DNA of 64,000 nt from Ashinkailepas kermadecensis (lineage: Eukaryota > Arthropoda > Thecostraca > Neolepadidae), in contig JAOTOM010004576.1 in the NCBI GenBank assembly GCA_034440615.1, forward strand, positions 77,501 through 141,500. Direction: 5' to 3'. Below, piece after piece: positions 47,201 to 57,045 of this stretch. The notes under the pieces were generated by a model. The model did not search any database, was not told the origin of the DNA, and saw only the letters and a program-made list of their open reading frames with translations. Position numbers and translations under genes: made by a program. Each line of letters begins with the position of its first letter. Positions within the stretch are counted from its first letter, which is position 1.

Positions 47201-50200
47201 GCTGAGCTCGGGACTACAGACCGAGGCGCGCTCGCGGGGCGTCATCATACAGAGCACCACGCCCGCATTCGTCTGCTCCAACATGTCCAAGTACAAGTCG
47301 CCCCGGCTATTTGTGCCGAGCGCCCAGCAGTTTGTGCGCGCTCAGCTGAAAACCGTGGGACTTGAGACGGAGACGTTTGGCTGCATCTCTCACAAGCTGC
47401 AGGTGTGTCTCCCATCAGATGCAGGTGTGTCTCCCTCCAGATGCAGGTGTGTCTCCCTCCAGATACAGGCATATCTTACACTGGCGCAGGTTTCTCCCGT
47501 CAGGCGCAGGTGTGTCTCCCTCCAGATACAGGCATGTCTTACGCCTGATGCAGGTATCTCCTGTCAGATGCAGGTGTGCCTCCCTCCATATACAGGCATG
47601 TCTTACACCTGGTGCAGGTATCTCACGCCAGATGCAGGTGTGCCTCCCTCCAGATACAGGCATGTCTTACACCTGGTGCAGGTATCTCCCGCCAGATGCA
47701 GGTGTGCCTCCCTCCAGATACAGGCATGTCTTACACCTGGTGCAGGTATCTCCCGCCAGATGCAGGTGTGCCTCCCTCCAGATACAGGCATGTATTACAC
47801 CTGGTGCAGGTATCTCCCGCCGGACGCAGGTGCATCTTGGCAAGTAGAGTTGCTGTTTCTAGCAAGCGCAGGTGCTTCCCTCCAGATATAGGCGTAACTC
47901 CCGGAAAGTACAGGTGAGTCCGTCGTCAGATACGTCAGATACGTCGCGGATGAGAGTACTCCCGACAAATGCAGGTGCGTCTCCCGACAGATGCAGGTGT
48001 GGCTCCTGCAAGTACAGTTGCGTCTCCCGCCAGATAAAGGTCTCTCTTTCACCATCTAAAGGTGTGTCCCATGCCAAACACAGGCGCGTCTCCCCAGATA
48101 CAGATGCGTCTCCTGTCAGATTCAGCAAGTATCCAGCACGTACAAATGCATCCCTCGTAATGCAGGTGGCTCCGGATGTGCGTGGTGTGCGGCCATTAAA
48201 GTTTGGTAAAAAAGGCAGAAAAGTAACCGTTTACAAAATTTGAACGCATTTCGTTTTCATAATTTTAAACTATAATGCACTTACGAAAGACGTGTTGACG
48301 TTGACGTTGGCGTTGACGTTTGACGTTTTTCACACCATCCTCGATCAGGGCCGGACATCCTGGACATTACTGGATTTGCGCTCCGGAAAGAAAAAGTAGC
48401 CGGATACCTCCAGCTCAAAAGTAGCACGCAGCCGGTCTGGATGATTCGGTTGATCAGAGCACAGTGCGCAAGAAGGGCACACCTTGCGCACTTGCGTATT
48501 CACCTATATCTGAAGTTAAATTTAGAATGGTCCGGCACTTCCAACGCTGTGACCTCGATGCCTTTCTCGTTTCCGGAATAAATGTCTACTTGGGGCTTGC
48601 ATCTCCTAAGGTACCTATGGTCGATGCATTCGTCCGTCTGACAGAACGAAACTTACCCAGCGATAGCTACGTGGCAGCGATTTATTGGCTGATTGCTGCG
48701 CACTGCAGCGTATTCACGCCGCGTAAATCACCTGAGGTGTAGGCATGACCTAGTATCGGACTAACGTTGCTGGGAAATCGATGGACGCCGCTGTTGGGCG
48801 TCAGCTGTGTGTGCTACACCACCGTGCTGAGGTTTTCCTGTGTTTGTGTATTCGTGTTTGCACTGGATGTTCCCGGAAGGTGGACGGCCATGTTTGACGG
48901 CGAGTGTCGCTGTTGTACAGTTGGCTGACGTCAAGCAGTCCCGCTGTGACGTCTTCTGTCGCTTCTTAGCAGTTGTTGTACCGCCACATTACGATGTCCT
49001 TTGTAAGGGGCGAGTATTCTAGGGGCTAGATGCCTGTCTCCCAACCGAAAGGCTGTGGGTTCGAGTCCCACCTGTCGCTACTCTTCTCCTACAGTCAATC
49101 GGCGCGAGAGATTAGCCACGCTGTATGACCCAAAACAGTCGACGCGTCCTGAAGCCAATAGGCACCGCCACGATGCGCTTCACCTTGGCCAATATGTTGC
49201 CCATGGGCCCAGTCTGCCGGACGCGAAGGGGGGGGGGGGGGTGACCTCGCCACTGTGGTCAGGCAGCGAGGGAAGAATAGGGCTAATGTCTTCAAAATGT
49301 GGCGTTTGTTCTGCGACGGGGAAGCCTACTCCGAAGATAGATGAACTGCGTTTATTTCCCTGATGACTCACTGCATGAATTGGCCCTTCTACTGTCAGGG
49401 TGATGGGACAGGGTCACCTTACCTGCTGGTTCAGCTCGTTGTCCAGTGCCTTACCTTTGCTGCAATTCTCGTCTGCTGCCCGGGGATGGGGTGGCGCTCG
49501 TTCCGAGTTAAGCTGTCATTGCCTTTGCGGCATCATTTCCCGCCGATCGGCAGGCCAGCGACTCAGTCAGCCCAGACCTTTGGGCCAGCTGATGTAGCTA
49601 ACTAGTCAGCTAACCATATCCGTTGGCGCAATAGCCCGCACCTCCCCGAATCGGCATAGCTCGCCGGGGCGAACTGGATTGGCGGAACAACTGAGATCCT
49701 AAACCGGTTAGTCCTGTTGAAAGCCTCTGTAGTAATCCGGAGTCGTGACAGACCACATTGATTGTGCGCACTGAGCGCTCCCAAACGCCAGCGTATATGT
49801 TGCTGCAAAACCTTTCACCCGTGACACGCGATATTGCAGGCTTTGACCCGCCTTGTGTTCACCCTTTCAGGAGCACTGCCAGCTCGTCAAAACGCAGATC
49901 CACATAGCGCTTGAATTTGCTTTTTATGCTATTGGATGCTGGTGCCGTGAGTCGTTGGCAAGTTTCTTCATTTTCCGAGGTGATCGCGTCGTGGCGGGAT
50001 GAGGGTCGACTACACCCTTCCGTACCGCTGGGCTCGTTCCTTACACCACACCTGTTCGAGCCACTGTTCGCCGTCCATGTGTTTGAAGTGTCAGCTTCGA
50101 CCCCCCTCCCCCTGTGGCGATGTTGTGACATTCCTGAGACGGTGTTGTGACGCCACTGTGACGTCCTTGTGGCGATGTTGTGACGTCCCTGTGGCGGTGT

Positions 50201-51677
50201 TGTGACGTCCCTGAGGCGGTGTTGTGACGCCCCTGAGGCGTTATTGTGACGTCTCTGTGGCGGTGTTGTGACGTCCTTATGACAATGTTGAGATGGTTCT
50301 GTGACTGTATTGCGACGTCCCTGAGGCGTTATTGTGACGTCCCTGTGACGGTGTTGCGACGTCCCTGAGGCGGTGTTGTGACGCCCCTGAGGCGTTATTG
50401 TGACGTCTCTGTGGCGGTGTTGTGACGTCCTTATGACGATGTTGAGATGGTTCTGTGACGGTATTGCGATGTCCTGAGGCGTTATTGTGACGTTCTTGTT
50501 GTGTTGTTGCGTGTATCTGTGTTGTGTTGCGTTGTATCTGAGACGATGTTGTGACGTCCCTGAGGCGTTATTGTGGCGTCTCTGTGACGGTGTTGTGACG
50601 TCCCTGAGGCGTTATTATGACGTCCCAATGACGGTGTTGTGACGTCCCTGTGGCGGTGTTGTGACGTCCCTGTGACGGTGTTGTGACGTCCCTGTGACGG
50701 TGTTGTGACGTCCCTGTGACGGTGTTGTGACGTCCCTGTGGCGGTGTTGTGACGTCCCTGAGGCGGTGTTGTGATGTCGCTGTGGCGGTGTTGTGACGTC
50801 CCTGTGGCGGTGTTGTGACGTCCCTGTGACGGTGTTGTGACGTCCCTGAGGCGTTATTGTGACGTCTCTGTGACGGTATTTTGACATCCCTGTGACGGTG
50901 TTGTGACATCCCTGTGACGGTGTTGTGACGTCCCTGAGGCGGTGTTGTGATGTCGCTGTGGCGGTGTTGTGACGTCCCTGTGACGGTGTTGGGACGTCCC
51001 TGTGACGGTGTTGTGACGTCCCTGAGGCGGTGTTGTGACGTCTCTGTGGCGGTGTTGTGACGTCCTTATAACGATGTTGAGATGGTTCTGTGACGGTATT
51101 GCGATGTCCTGAGGCGTTATTGTGACGCTCTTGTTGTGTTGTTGTGTGTATCTGTGTTGTGTTGCGTTGTATCTGAGACAATCGGTTGTGACGTCCCTGA
51201 GGCGTTATTGTGGCGTCTCTGTGACGGTGTTGTGACGTCCCTGAGGCGTTATTATGACGTCCCAATGACGGTGTTGTGACGTCCCTGTGGCGGTGTTGTG
51301 ACGTCCCAATGACGGTGTTGTGCGTCCCTGAGGTGTTGTTGTGACGTTCCTGTGACGGTGTTGTGACATCCCTGTGACGTCCCTGTGACGTCCCTGTGAT
51401 GGTGTTGGGACGTCCCTGAGGCGGTGTTGTGATGTCGCTGTGGCGGTGTTGTGACGTCCCTGTGACGGTGTTGTGACGTCCCAATAACGGTGTTGTGACG
51501 TCCCCGTGGCAGTTTTATGAGGACAGCTCTGTGACCGACTGTCCGCTCCGACAGGGCGCGGTCGCGCAGCTGGGCAACCACTACATGCCCGAGGCTGCCA
51601 TGGAGAAATACTACTTCACCCGGATGCTGGGTGTGCGCTCGCGTGCTCTCAAGCGCAAGGAACAGAAGAAGGAGTGA
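38237..51677 (+). CDS. HSD17B12: Very-long-chain 3-oxoacyl-CoA reductase / 17-beta-HSD type 12, seven coding exons
   Basis: An ER short-chain dehydrogenase that uses NADPH to reduce 3-oxoacyl-CoA in fatty-acid elongation; related enzymes also act on sterols. Exons: 38,237-38,384; 38,641-38,687; 39,399-39,474; 42,062-42,233; 43,693-43,855; 47,187-47,402; 51,513-51,677. All have GT-AG borders and matching phases, giving 987 nt and 328 residues, close to the family length of about 310-330. Visible features: N-terminal membrane helix (residues about 6-30); TGATDGIG cofactor loop (52-59); LISRT (75-79); NNVG (129-132); active-site tetrad Asn157, Ser184/185 in NLSSFS, Tyr198 and Lys202 in YSATK; and a basic Lys-rich C-terminus as in ER-retained relatives. 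The acceptor at 38,214 precedes ATG, so an untranslated first exon is expected. Introns 5 and 6 are filled with minisatellites and transposon pieces, yet no exon is damaged. Confidence 0.95.
38955..39035 (+). repeat. tRNA-derived SINE-like head in intron 2
   Basis: CTGGTAGCTCAGTCGTTAAG is an A-box-like segment, followed 45 bases later by GGGTTTCATTC, a weak B box. A LINE-like 3' tail (TTGATGCGCCCCTAAGCCC) stands at 39,310-39,345, 50 bases before the exon 3 acceptor. Whether head and tail belong to one element is uncertain. Confidence 0.6.
41487..41530 (+). repeat. LINE/SINE 3' tail in intron 3
   Basis: AATCGACGCGCCCCTAAGCC followed by CCAATG matches the last ~40 bases of the I-type LINE (29,935-29,972). 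The preceding GAGTGTGTCTTAAA resembles the SINE body at 39,083. Confidence 0.75.
42560..42632 (+). repeat. LINE/SINE 3' tail variant in intron 4
   Basis: GTGCGGTTGATGTGACCCAA followed by AACCTTAATAACTAATA is a diverged version of the same tail, ending in an AATAACTAATA-type repeat. Confidence 0.55.
43218..43335 (+). repeat. LINE-like tail abutting a tRNA-derived head (tandem SINE junction), intron 4
   Basis: TATATGACCATTGCAGTCGA followed by AGCGCACGCCAATG matches the LINE 3' end. Two bases later GCCTCGGTAGCTCAGTTGGT begins a tRNA-like head with a perfect A box and a GGTTCGAGTC B box at 43,319. It does not fold as a complete tRNA because the anticodon arm is broken. Confidence 0.75.
43900..44540 (+). 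repeat. 27-bp minisatellite, degenerate at the edges, intron 5
   Basis: The centre (44,330-44,465) is nearly perfect: ACACCGGGCCGAGGCAGATA followed by TGGGGTG. The flanks are diverged copies. It begins about 45 bases after the exon 5 donor at 43,855. Confidence 0.93.
44560..44800 (+). repeat. Dispersed repeat shared by introns 5 and 6
   Basis: GGCATTACTGCG...AGAAAGTAGCCGG, then CGCAACAAGGGC and TTCAAGCGCTGCAACG, aligns with 48,360-48,560 (GACATTACTGGA...AAAGTAGCCGG, CGCAAGAAGGGC, TTCCAACGCTGTGACC). Confidence 0.65.
44801..45720. other. Intron 5 interior without recognised gene; poly-G run at about 45,432-45,462
   Basis: Degenerate GGAGAC-rich sequence to about 44,950, then unique-looking sequence, a (TG)n stretch and a ~30-base G run interrupted once. 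Confidence 0.6.
45735..45878 (+). repeat. 27-bp minisatellite, left part, intron 5
   Basis: Units of the form GGTGTTGGCCACCCGCTGTA followed by CCACTCT. The array resumes after the inserted hAT-type element at 46,387. Confidence 0.93.
45879..46386 (-). mobile_element. Non-autonomous hAT-type element, copy D, with perfect 8-bp target duplication
   Basis: 508 bp. On the minus strand it begins CAGTGATAAATTATTCGTGA (46,386) and ends TTATTTAACGCTA (45,879), matching both ends of copies A and C. The flanks are identical 8-mers CTGGACAC at 45,871-45,878 and 46,387-46,394. It inserted inside the 27-bp minisatellite. Its last ~180 bases on the minus strand are open in one frame (see the finding on [10 protein letters not shown]). 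Confidence 0.93.
46387..46765 (+). repeat. 27-bp minisatellite, right part, intron 5
   Basis: Units around GCCACCCGCTGGGTCACTCT and GGTGTTG. Degenerate units reappear at 47,090-47,186 (ACACCCGCGGTGTTGCTCTC), and the exon 6 acceptor GGGCTGTGTGGCCAG lies in the last of them. Confidence 0.92.
47397..47835 (+). repeat. Splice-donor-bearing minisatellite at the start of intron 6
   Basis: The exon 6 end CTGCAG|GTGTGTCTCCC (junction 47,402/47,403) is the first unit of an array. ATGCAGGTGTGTCTCCCTC repeats with period 22, then passes into a ~64-base higher-order unit (GATGCAGGTGTGCCTCCC ... GATACAGGCATGTCTTAC ... GTGCAGGTATCTCCCGC). Each unit carries CAG|GT. Degenerate units continue to about 48,175. 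Confidence 0.95.
48350..48565 (+). repeat. Second copy of the dispersed repeat, intron 6
   Basis: Homologous to 44,560-44,800. The plus strand is open here for 92 codons (48,464-48,742), but no domain is recognisable. Confidence 0.6.
48566..49000. other. Intron 6 interior, nothing recognised
   Basis: Unique-looking sequence between a dispersed repeat and a SINE. No conserved motif seen. Confidence 0.4.
49005..49165 (+). repeat. Compact tRNA-derived SINE with LINE-like tail, intron 6
   Basis: The head at 49,007-49,081 ends in a good T-arm, GTGGGTTCGAGTCCCAC, and has an A-box-like stretch after GGGGCGAGTATTCTAGGGGC. A ~40-base body follows, then CTGTATGACCCAAAACAGTC continuing GACGCGTCCTGAAGCC, which resembles the I-type LINE 3' end. 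Folding does not give a clean acceptor stem, so it is not called as a functional tRNA. Confidence 0.75.
49166..50100. other. Intron 6 interior, nothing recognised; G run at 49,229-49,241
   Basis: No domain, RNA gene or clear repeat seen apart from a short poly-G. Confidence 0.4.
50105..51512 (+). repeat. 22-bp minisatellite ending at the exon 7 acceptor
   Basis: About 60 units of TTGTGACGTCCCTGTGACGG-type sequence. A longer block (about 50,270-50,545 and 51,060-51,270) containing GAGATGGTTCTGTGACGGT is duplicated, so there is higher-order structure. The last unit reads GTGACGTCCCCGTGGCAG|TTTTAT: one change (GGCGG to GGCAG) makes the acceptor used by exon 7. Confidence 0.95.
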
Positions 51678-51897
51678 TGTCGCGAACCTCACGGTGACAT
51701 AGCCAGGAACGTTGTTCACTGGGGCACCTTTAGACAGAGCGGACTTATTTACTCTTTGGTTACGGACGGTGTTGGGCGTGCGCTTATATCCTAGCTGTTA
51801 CCCACTGTCTGTTGTCTGTTATTTTTATGAAGTGGAATCAAAAGCTAGGTACTGCTGGCTGCGCTCGCTGTGCTTAAGCCAGTCTTGTTGATGCGGT

Positions 51898-51903
51898 AAT
51901 AAA
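51898..51903 (+). terminator. Polyadenylation signal AATAAA of the reductase gene
   Basis: The first AATAAA after the stop codon, 221 bases downstream. It follows TTGTTGATGCGGT, which resembles the SINE/LINE tail (GTTGATGCGCCCC), so the signal may be transposon-derived. Confidence 0.65.
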
Positions 51904-52562
51904 TATCGAGCTTTTACCTGTTGATTATATTCGATGTCGTCCAGCAATAGTTTGCATATGCACTAGGCTCCAGTCTGAAAGGTGAGGTCAATTGATTTAT
52001 GTGGCGTACGTCAGGTTTACCAATATTTGCTCAATCTTGGCTGTACTGCGCGTGCACGTGCAGTACAGCAACTTCTGTCTGTGTTTGTATGTTCCATGTT
52101 GTGTTGCATTGCGCTATGCTTTCTGGCGTGGGTGTGGGACATGATTGTATAGTTCGCCTCTGCATACCAGAGGGACGCCTTGGACGCTGATCAGTTCGGG
52201 ACAGGATATCGGTTCACGTGAAGCATCCGTATACTCTAACCTGTAGCACATGCATAGGTTGAGCTGGTCTACTCAGCTGGAGCCAGCACGTTTCGTTATC
52301 TCGCGATGCCATAACGCCTCGTTGCTGCTGTGACAACGGCAGCTCGCTGGTGATAGGACGACGGCAGATGCCGTACAACAGCATCCAGCTGTGAGTGCGG
52401 ACGGCAGCAGTCAGCCGATGCCATGGCAACGCTGAGGGTGGCGATAGTACCGTCAGCAGCAGACGTTGCCAGAATCTCTCAGGCTGCCGCCGGGAGGGTA
52501 CATGAGGAGGGTGGGCTCTGTTACTGGGGCACCTGCATGGAGACGGGTGGTGGCGGCGGGCG

Positions 52563-52598
<36 letters not shown>

Positions 52599-53071
52599 AT
52601 GCTTGTGCATTGGCTCGGGTTATTTTAATACAGTACAAAGTGGACTGAGCAGTTTTCGTTGGACGAACATCGGACTGTGGTCAAGAACTGTGATGTCGGG
52701 AGGGAGAGGGCCGGTTCGCGTGGAGGGACGGGGACCGTCCCGTCGAGAGGGAGGAGACCATTTTGCCGAGAGAAAGTAGAACTCACCTGGAGGTTTGTTT
52801 GTTTGTTTATTGAGTGGTTCACGGCGTACTTTATGCACATTCACGGCTGATGGCGCCGCCACACTCTCGCCGGTGGGCCGCGGGATTGGGAAAAGTCGCC
52901 TGGAGGAAGAGAGGCGCGCGTCCGCCGTCTAGTGGGAGGTGTACTCGGGGCCACCTCGCCGCTGCGACGCGGTATGCTGTTGACGGTCGAGCACTCCGCC
53001 GGCCTCACTGATTATGTGATGGCTTCAGGTTGCATTGAATGAAGCCGTTTGTGTCCATTTTGGACTATCCA

Positions 53072-53118
<47 letters not shown>

Positions 53119-53335
53119 TATCGTGTCTGAGCACAACTATCTTTCCGACGAATACACGCGTGTCAGTCTGACGTATCTTCTCCGTGCCTGTGCAGCAGTG
53201 TTGGTGTGGGTGGTCACGTTCCACAGCTGGCCGGCTGGGACATTCTTGCTGAGGCCGGCCGAGCCTGAGTCTGGCGGTCGGCACCCATACCCACTGCGGC
53301 CCGATTCATAATGCACGGCCAGGCCGACCGTCCGG
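51904..53335. other. Intergenic; (TG)n at 52,564-52,594 and (TA)n at 53,073-53,120
   Basis: The (TA)n tract is framed by CACGATATA...TATATCGTG, a long AT palindrome. GC-rich stretches at 52,400-52,560 and 52,860-53,010 could be 5' exon or promoter of the next gene. An ATG-led frame at 52,423 runs into the TG repeat and has no recognisable domain. Confidence 0.5.
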
Positions 53336-53337
53336 TC

Positions 53338-53576
53338 GGGGCGGTGTGTGTGCGCGTGCGTGCGTGTGTGCGTGTGTCTATGTGCGTACGTGCGTGTGTG
53401 TATGTGCGTAAGTGCGTGTCTGTATGTATGTGTGTCTGTGTGTATGTATCGGTGTGTGTATGTGTTTATACGTGTGTATGTGTGTGTGTGTGTGTGTGTA
53501 AGTGTGTCTGTGTGTGTGTGTGTGTGTGTAAGTGTGTTGTGTGTGTGTGTAAGTGTGTCTGTGTGTGTGTGTAAGT

Positions 53577-53612
<36 letters not shown>

Positions 53613-53692
53613 GTGTGTCTGTTTTTGTTTTTTTGTGTGTTGTGTGTGTGTAAGTGTGTCTGTGTGTGTGTAAGTGTGTCTGTGTGTGTGTG
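53338..53692 (+). repeat. Degenerate (GT)n-rich tract
   Basis: Runs of GTGTGTGT interspersed with GTAAGTGTGTCT. Many GTAAGT strings resemble splice donors by chance of composition. Confidence 0.95.
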
Positions 53693-53818
53693 CTGTCGGC
53701 GCTTCGGGGCAACTGGCCGTGTGTGGCGGCCGTTACCACAGAGACGGCGGCCGGTCGATGTTGGTCGCGGCGTGCCACAGTCGGCGAGTAGCCGTCAGCG
53801 GCGCCGCGTGTGCCGTGC

Positions 53819-53905
53819 ATGAGCCCCATCTGGCACCGACTGCGCCACCGGGTGGGCACCGTCGCCCTGCTGCCGCCGGTCCCACTGACGCCTCACACCG
53901 TCTAT
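53819..53905 (+). CDS. Candidate upstream exon of the zinc-ribbon gene
   Basis: ATG at 53,819 opens a 29-codon segment (MSPIWHRLRHRVGTVALLPP then VPLTPHTVY) ending in phase 0 at TAT|GTGAGT. Phase 0 fits the next supported exon at 57,888. An acceptor GTGCCACAG at 53,780 could precede it. The protein segment is basic then hydrophobic and not recognisable. The last ~27 bases and the donor are amplified in the following array, so the real exon end could be in another unit. Without splicing, the same frame reads on through the array. Confidence 0.4.
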
Positions 53906-56550
53906 GTGAGTACTGAGCACTCCGCCCGTGTCCGACTGCCGCCTCACACCGTCTATGTGAGTACTGAGCACTCCGCCCGTGTCCGACTGCCGCCTCACAC
54001 CGTCTGTGTGAGTACTGAGCACTCCGCCCGTGTCCGACTGCCGCCTCACACCGCCTATGTGAGTACTGAGCACTCCGCCCGTGTCCGACTGCCGCCTCAC
54101 ACCGTCTGTGTGAGTACTGAGCACTCCGCCCGTGTCCGACTGCCGCCTCACACCGTCTATGTGAGTACTGAGCACTCCGCCCGTGTCCGACTGCCGCCTC
54201 ACACCGTCTGTGTGAGTACTGAGCACTCCGCCCGTGTCCGACTGCCGCCTCACACCGTCTGTGTGAGTACTGAGCACTCCGCCCGTGTCCGACTGCCGCC
54301 TCACACCGTCTGTGTGAGTACTGAGCACTATATCCGTGTCCGACTGCCGCCTCACACCGTCTATGTGAGTACTGAGCACTCCATCCGTGTCCGACTGCCG
54401 CCTCACACCGTCTGTGTGAGTACTGAGCACTCCATCCGTGTCCGACTGCCGCCTTACACCGTCTGTGTGAGTACTGAGCACTATATCCGTGTCCGACTGC
54501 CGCCTCACACCGTCTGTGTGAGTACTGAGCACTATATCCGTGTCCGACTGCCGCCTCACACCGTCTGTGTGAGTACTGAGCACTATATCCGTGTCCGACT
54601 GCCGCCTCACACCGTCTGTGTGAGTACTGAGCACTATATCCGTGTCCGACTGCCGCCTTACACCGTCTGTGTGAGTACTGAGCACTATATCCGTGTCGAC
54701 TGCCGCCCGTGTATGAGACTATCCGTGTCCGACTGCCGCCTCACACCGTCTGTGTGAGTACTGAGCACTCCATCCGTGTCCGACTGCCGCCTTACACCGT
54801 CTGTGTGAGTACTGAGCATTATATCCGTGTCCGACTGCCGCCTCACAGTCTGGGAAGCCGCGTTCCACTGCCGCCTTACACCGTCTGTGTGAGTACTGAG
54901 CACTATATCCGTGTCCGACTGCCGCCTCACACCGCCTATGTGAGTACTGAGCACTCCGTCCGTGTCCGACTGCCGCCTTACACCGTCTGTGTGAGTACTG
55001 AGCACTATATCCGTGTCAGACTGCCGCCTCACACCGTCTGTGTGAGTACTGAGCACTCCATCCGTGTCCGACTGCCGCCTTACACCGTCTGTGTGAGTAC
55101 TGAGCACTATATCCGTGTCCGACTGCCGCCTTACACCGTCTGTGTGAGTACTGAGCACTATATCCGTGTCCGACTGCCGCCTTACACCGTCTGTGTGAGT
55201 ACTGAGCACTATATCCGTGTCCGACTGCCGCCTTACACCGTCTGTGTGAGTACTGAGCACTATATCCGTGTCAGACTGCCGCCTCACGCCGTCTGTGTGA
55301 GTACTGAGCACTATATCCGTGTCCGACTGCCGCCTCACACCGTCTGTGTGAGTACTGAGCACTATATCCGTGTTAGACTGCCGCCTTACGCCGTCTGTGT
55401 GAGTACTGAGCACTATATCCGTGTCCGACTGCCGCCTCACGCCGTCTGTGTGAGTACTGAGCACTCCATCCGTGTCCCACTGCCGCCTCACACCGTCTGT
55501 GTGAGTACTGAGCACTCCGTCCGTGTCCGACTGCCGCCTTACACCGTCTGTGTGAGTACTGAGCACTATATCCGTGTCAGACTGCCGCCTCACACCGTCT
55601 GTGTGAGTACTGAGCACTATATCCGTGTCCGACTGCCGCCTCACACCGTCTGTGTGAGTACTGAGCACTATATCCGTGTCCGACTGCCGCCTTACACCGT
55701 CTGTGTGAGTACTGAGCACTATATCCGTGTCCGACTGCCGCCTTACACCGTCTGTGTGAGTACTGAGCACTATATCCGTGTCCGACTGCCGCCTCACGCC
55801 GTCTGTGTGAGTACTGAGCACTATATCCGTGTCCGACTGCCGCCTCACACCGTCTGTGTGAGTACTGAGCACTATATCCGTGTCCGACTGCCGCCTTACA
55901 CCGTCTGTGTGAGTACTGAGCACTATATCCATGTCAGACTGCCGCCTCACGCCGTCTGTGTGAGTACTGAGCACTATATCCGTGTCCGACTGCCGCCTTA
56001 CACCGTCTGTGTGAGTACTGAGCACTATATCCATGTTAGACTGCCGCCTTACACCGTCTGTGTGAGTACTGAGCACTATATCCGTGTCAGACTGCCGCCT
56101 CACGCCGTCTGTGTGAGTACTGAGCACTATATCCATGTCCGACTGCCGCCTTACACCGTCTGTGTGAGTACTGAGCACTATATCCATGTCCGACTGCCGC
56201 CTTACACCGTCTGTGTGAGTACTGAGCACTATATCCATGTTAGACTGCCGCCTCACGCCGTCTGTGTGAGTACTGAGCACTATATCCATGTCCGACTGCC
56301 GCCTTACACCGTCTGTGTGAGTACTGAGCACTATATCCATGTTAGACTGCCGCCTCACGCCGTCTGTGTGAGTACTGAGCACTATATCCGTGTCCGACTG
56401 CCGCCTTACACCGTCTGTGTGAGTACTGAGCACTATATCCGTGTCAGACTGCCGCCTTACGCCGTCTGTGTGAGTACTGAGCACTATATCCATGTTAGAC
56501 TGCCGCCTCACGCCGTCTGTGTGAGTACTGAGCACTCCATCCGTGTCCGA
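53880..56550 (+). repeat. 51-bp minisatellite, about 52 copies, straddling a candidate splice donor
   Basis: Each unit contains GACTGCCGCCTCACACCGTC, then T(A/G)TGTGAGTACTGAGCAC, then a TATATCCGT or CCGCCCGT variant. The unit is 17 codons, so long frames stay open on both strands (315 and 651 codons plus, 296 and 629 codons minus), broken only where units are disturbed near 54,697 and 54,845. The early units (CCGCCCGT) and later ones (TATATCCGT) form two subfamilies. Confidence 0.97.
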
Positions 56551-56579
56551 TTGGCCCCGCGCGTGTGTCATCAACTAGC

Positions 56580-57045
56580 AGACACCAACCCAGCGTCTAT
56601 TGGAGCCATCTTTCAAAGCCGGGGGGCTGCGGATACAAACATCTGTTGGAGCCACTGTCAGTAACGAGCATGTGCATACACAGACGTCTGTTGGAGCCCC
56701 TGCTAGTATTGGGCAGGTGCGGACACAGACGTCTATTGCAGCCATCTGTCAGTAACGGGCAGGTGCGGACACAGACGTCTATTGGAGCCATCTGTCAGTA
56801 ACGGGCAGGTGCAGACACAGACGTCTATTGGAGCCATCTGTCAGTAACGGGCAGGTGCGGACACAGACGTCTATTGGAGCCATCTGTCAGTAACGGGCAG
56901 GTGCAGACACACGTTTATTGGAGCCATCTGTCAGTAACAGGCAGGTGCGGACACAGACGTTTGTTGGAACCATCTGTCAGTAACGGGTAGGTGCGGACAC
57001 AGACGTTTGTTGGAGCCATCTGTCAGTAACGAGTAGGTGCGGACA
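56580..57045 (+). repeat. 46-bp minisatellite, about ten copies
   Basis: Units CAGGTGCGGACACAGACGTC, TATTGGAGCCATCTGTCAGT, AACGGG. Copies at the edges are diverged. Confidence 0.95.

Noticed and set aside
50568..51719. Minus-strand His/Arg/Thr-rich ORFs of 113-289 residues
   Set aside because: Translations of the 22-bp minisatellite in intron 6, opposite to a well-supported gene.
52423..52779. 118-residue ORF starting at ATG 52,423
   Set aside because: It crosses a (TG)n repeat giving a CVCVCV run and has no domain; no splice evidence.
53795..56664. Very long ORFs on both strands (651, 629, 315 and 296 residues)
   Set aside because: They are translations of the 51-bp array; the period is a multiple of three, so several frames stay open together. 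No domain, and both strands are equally open.
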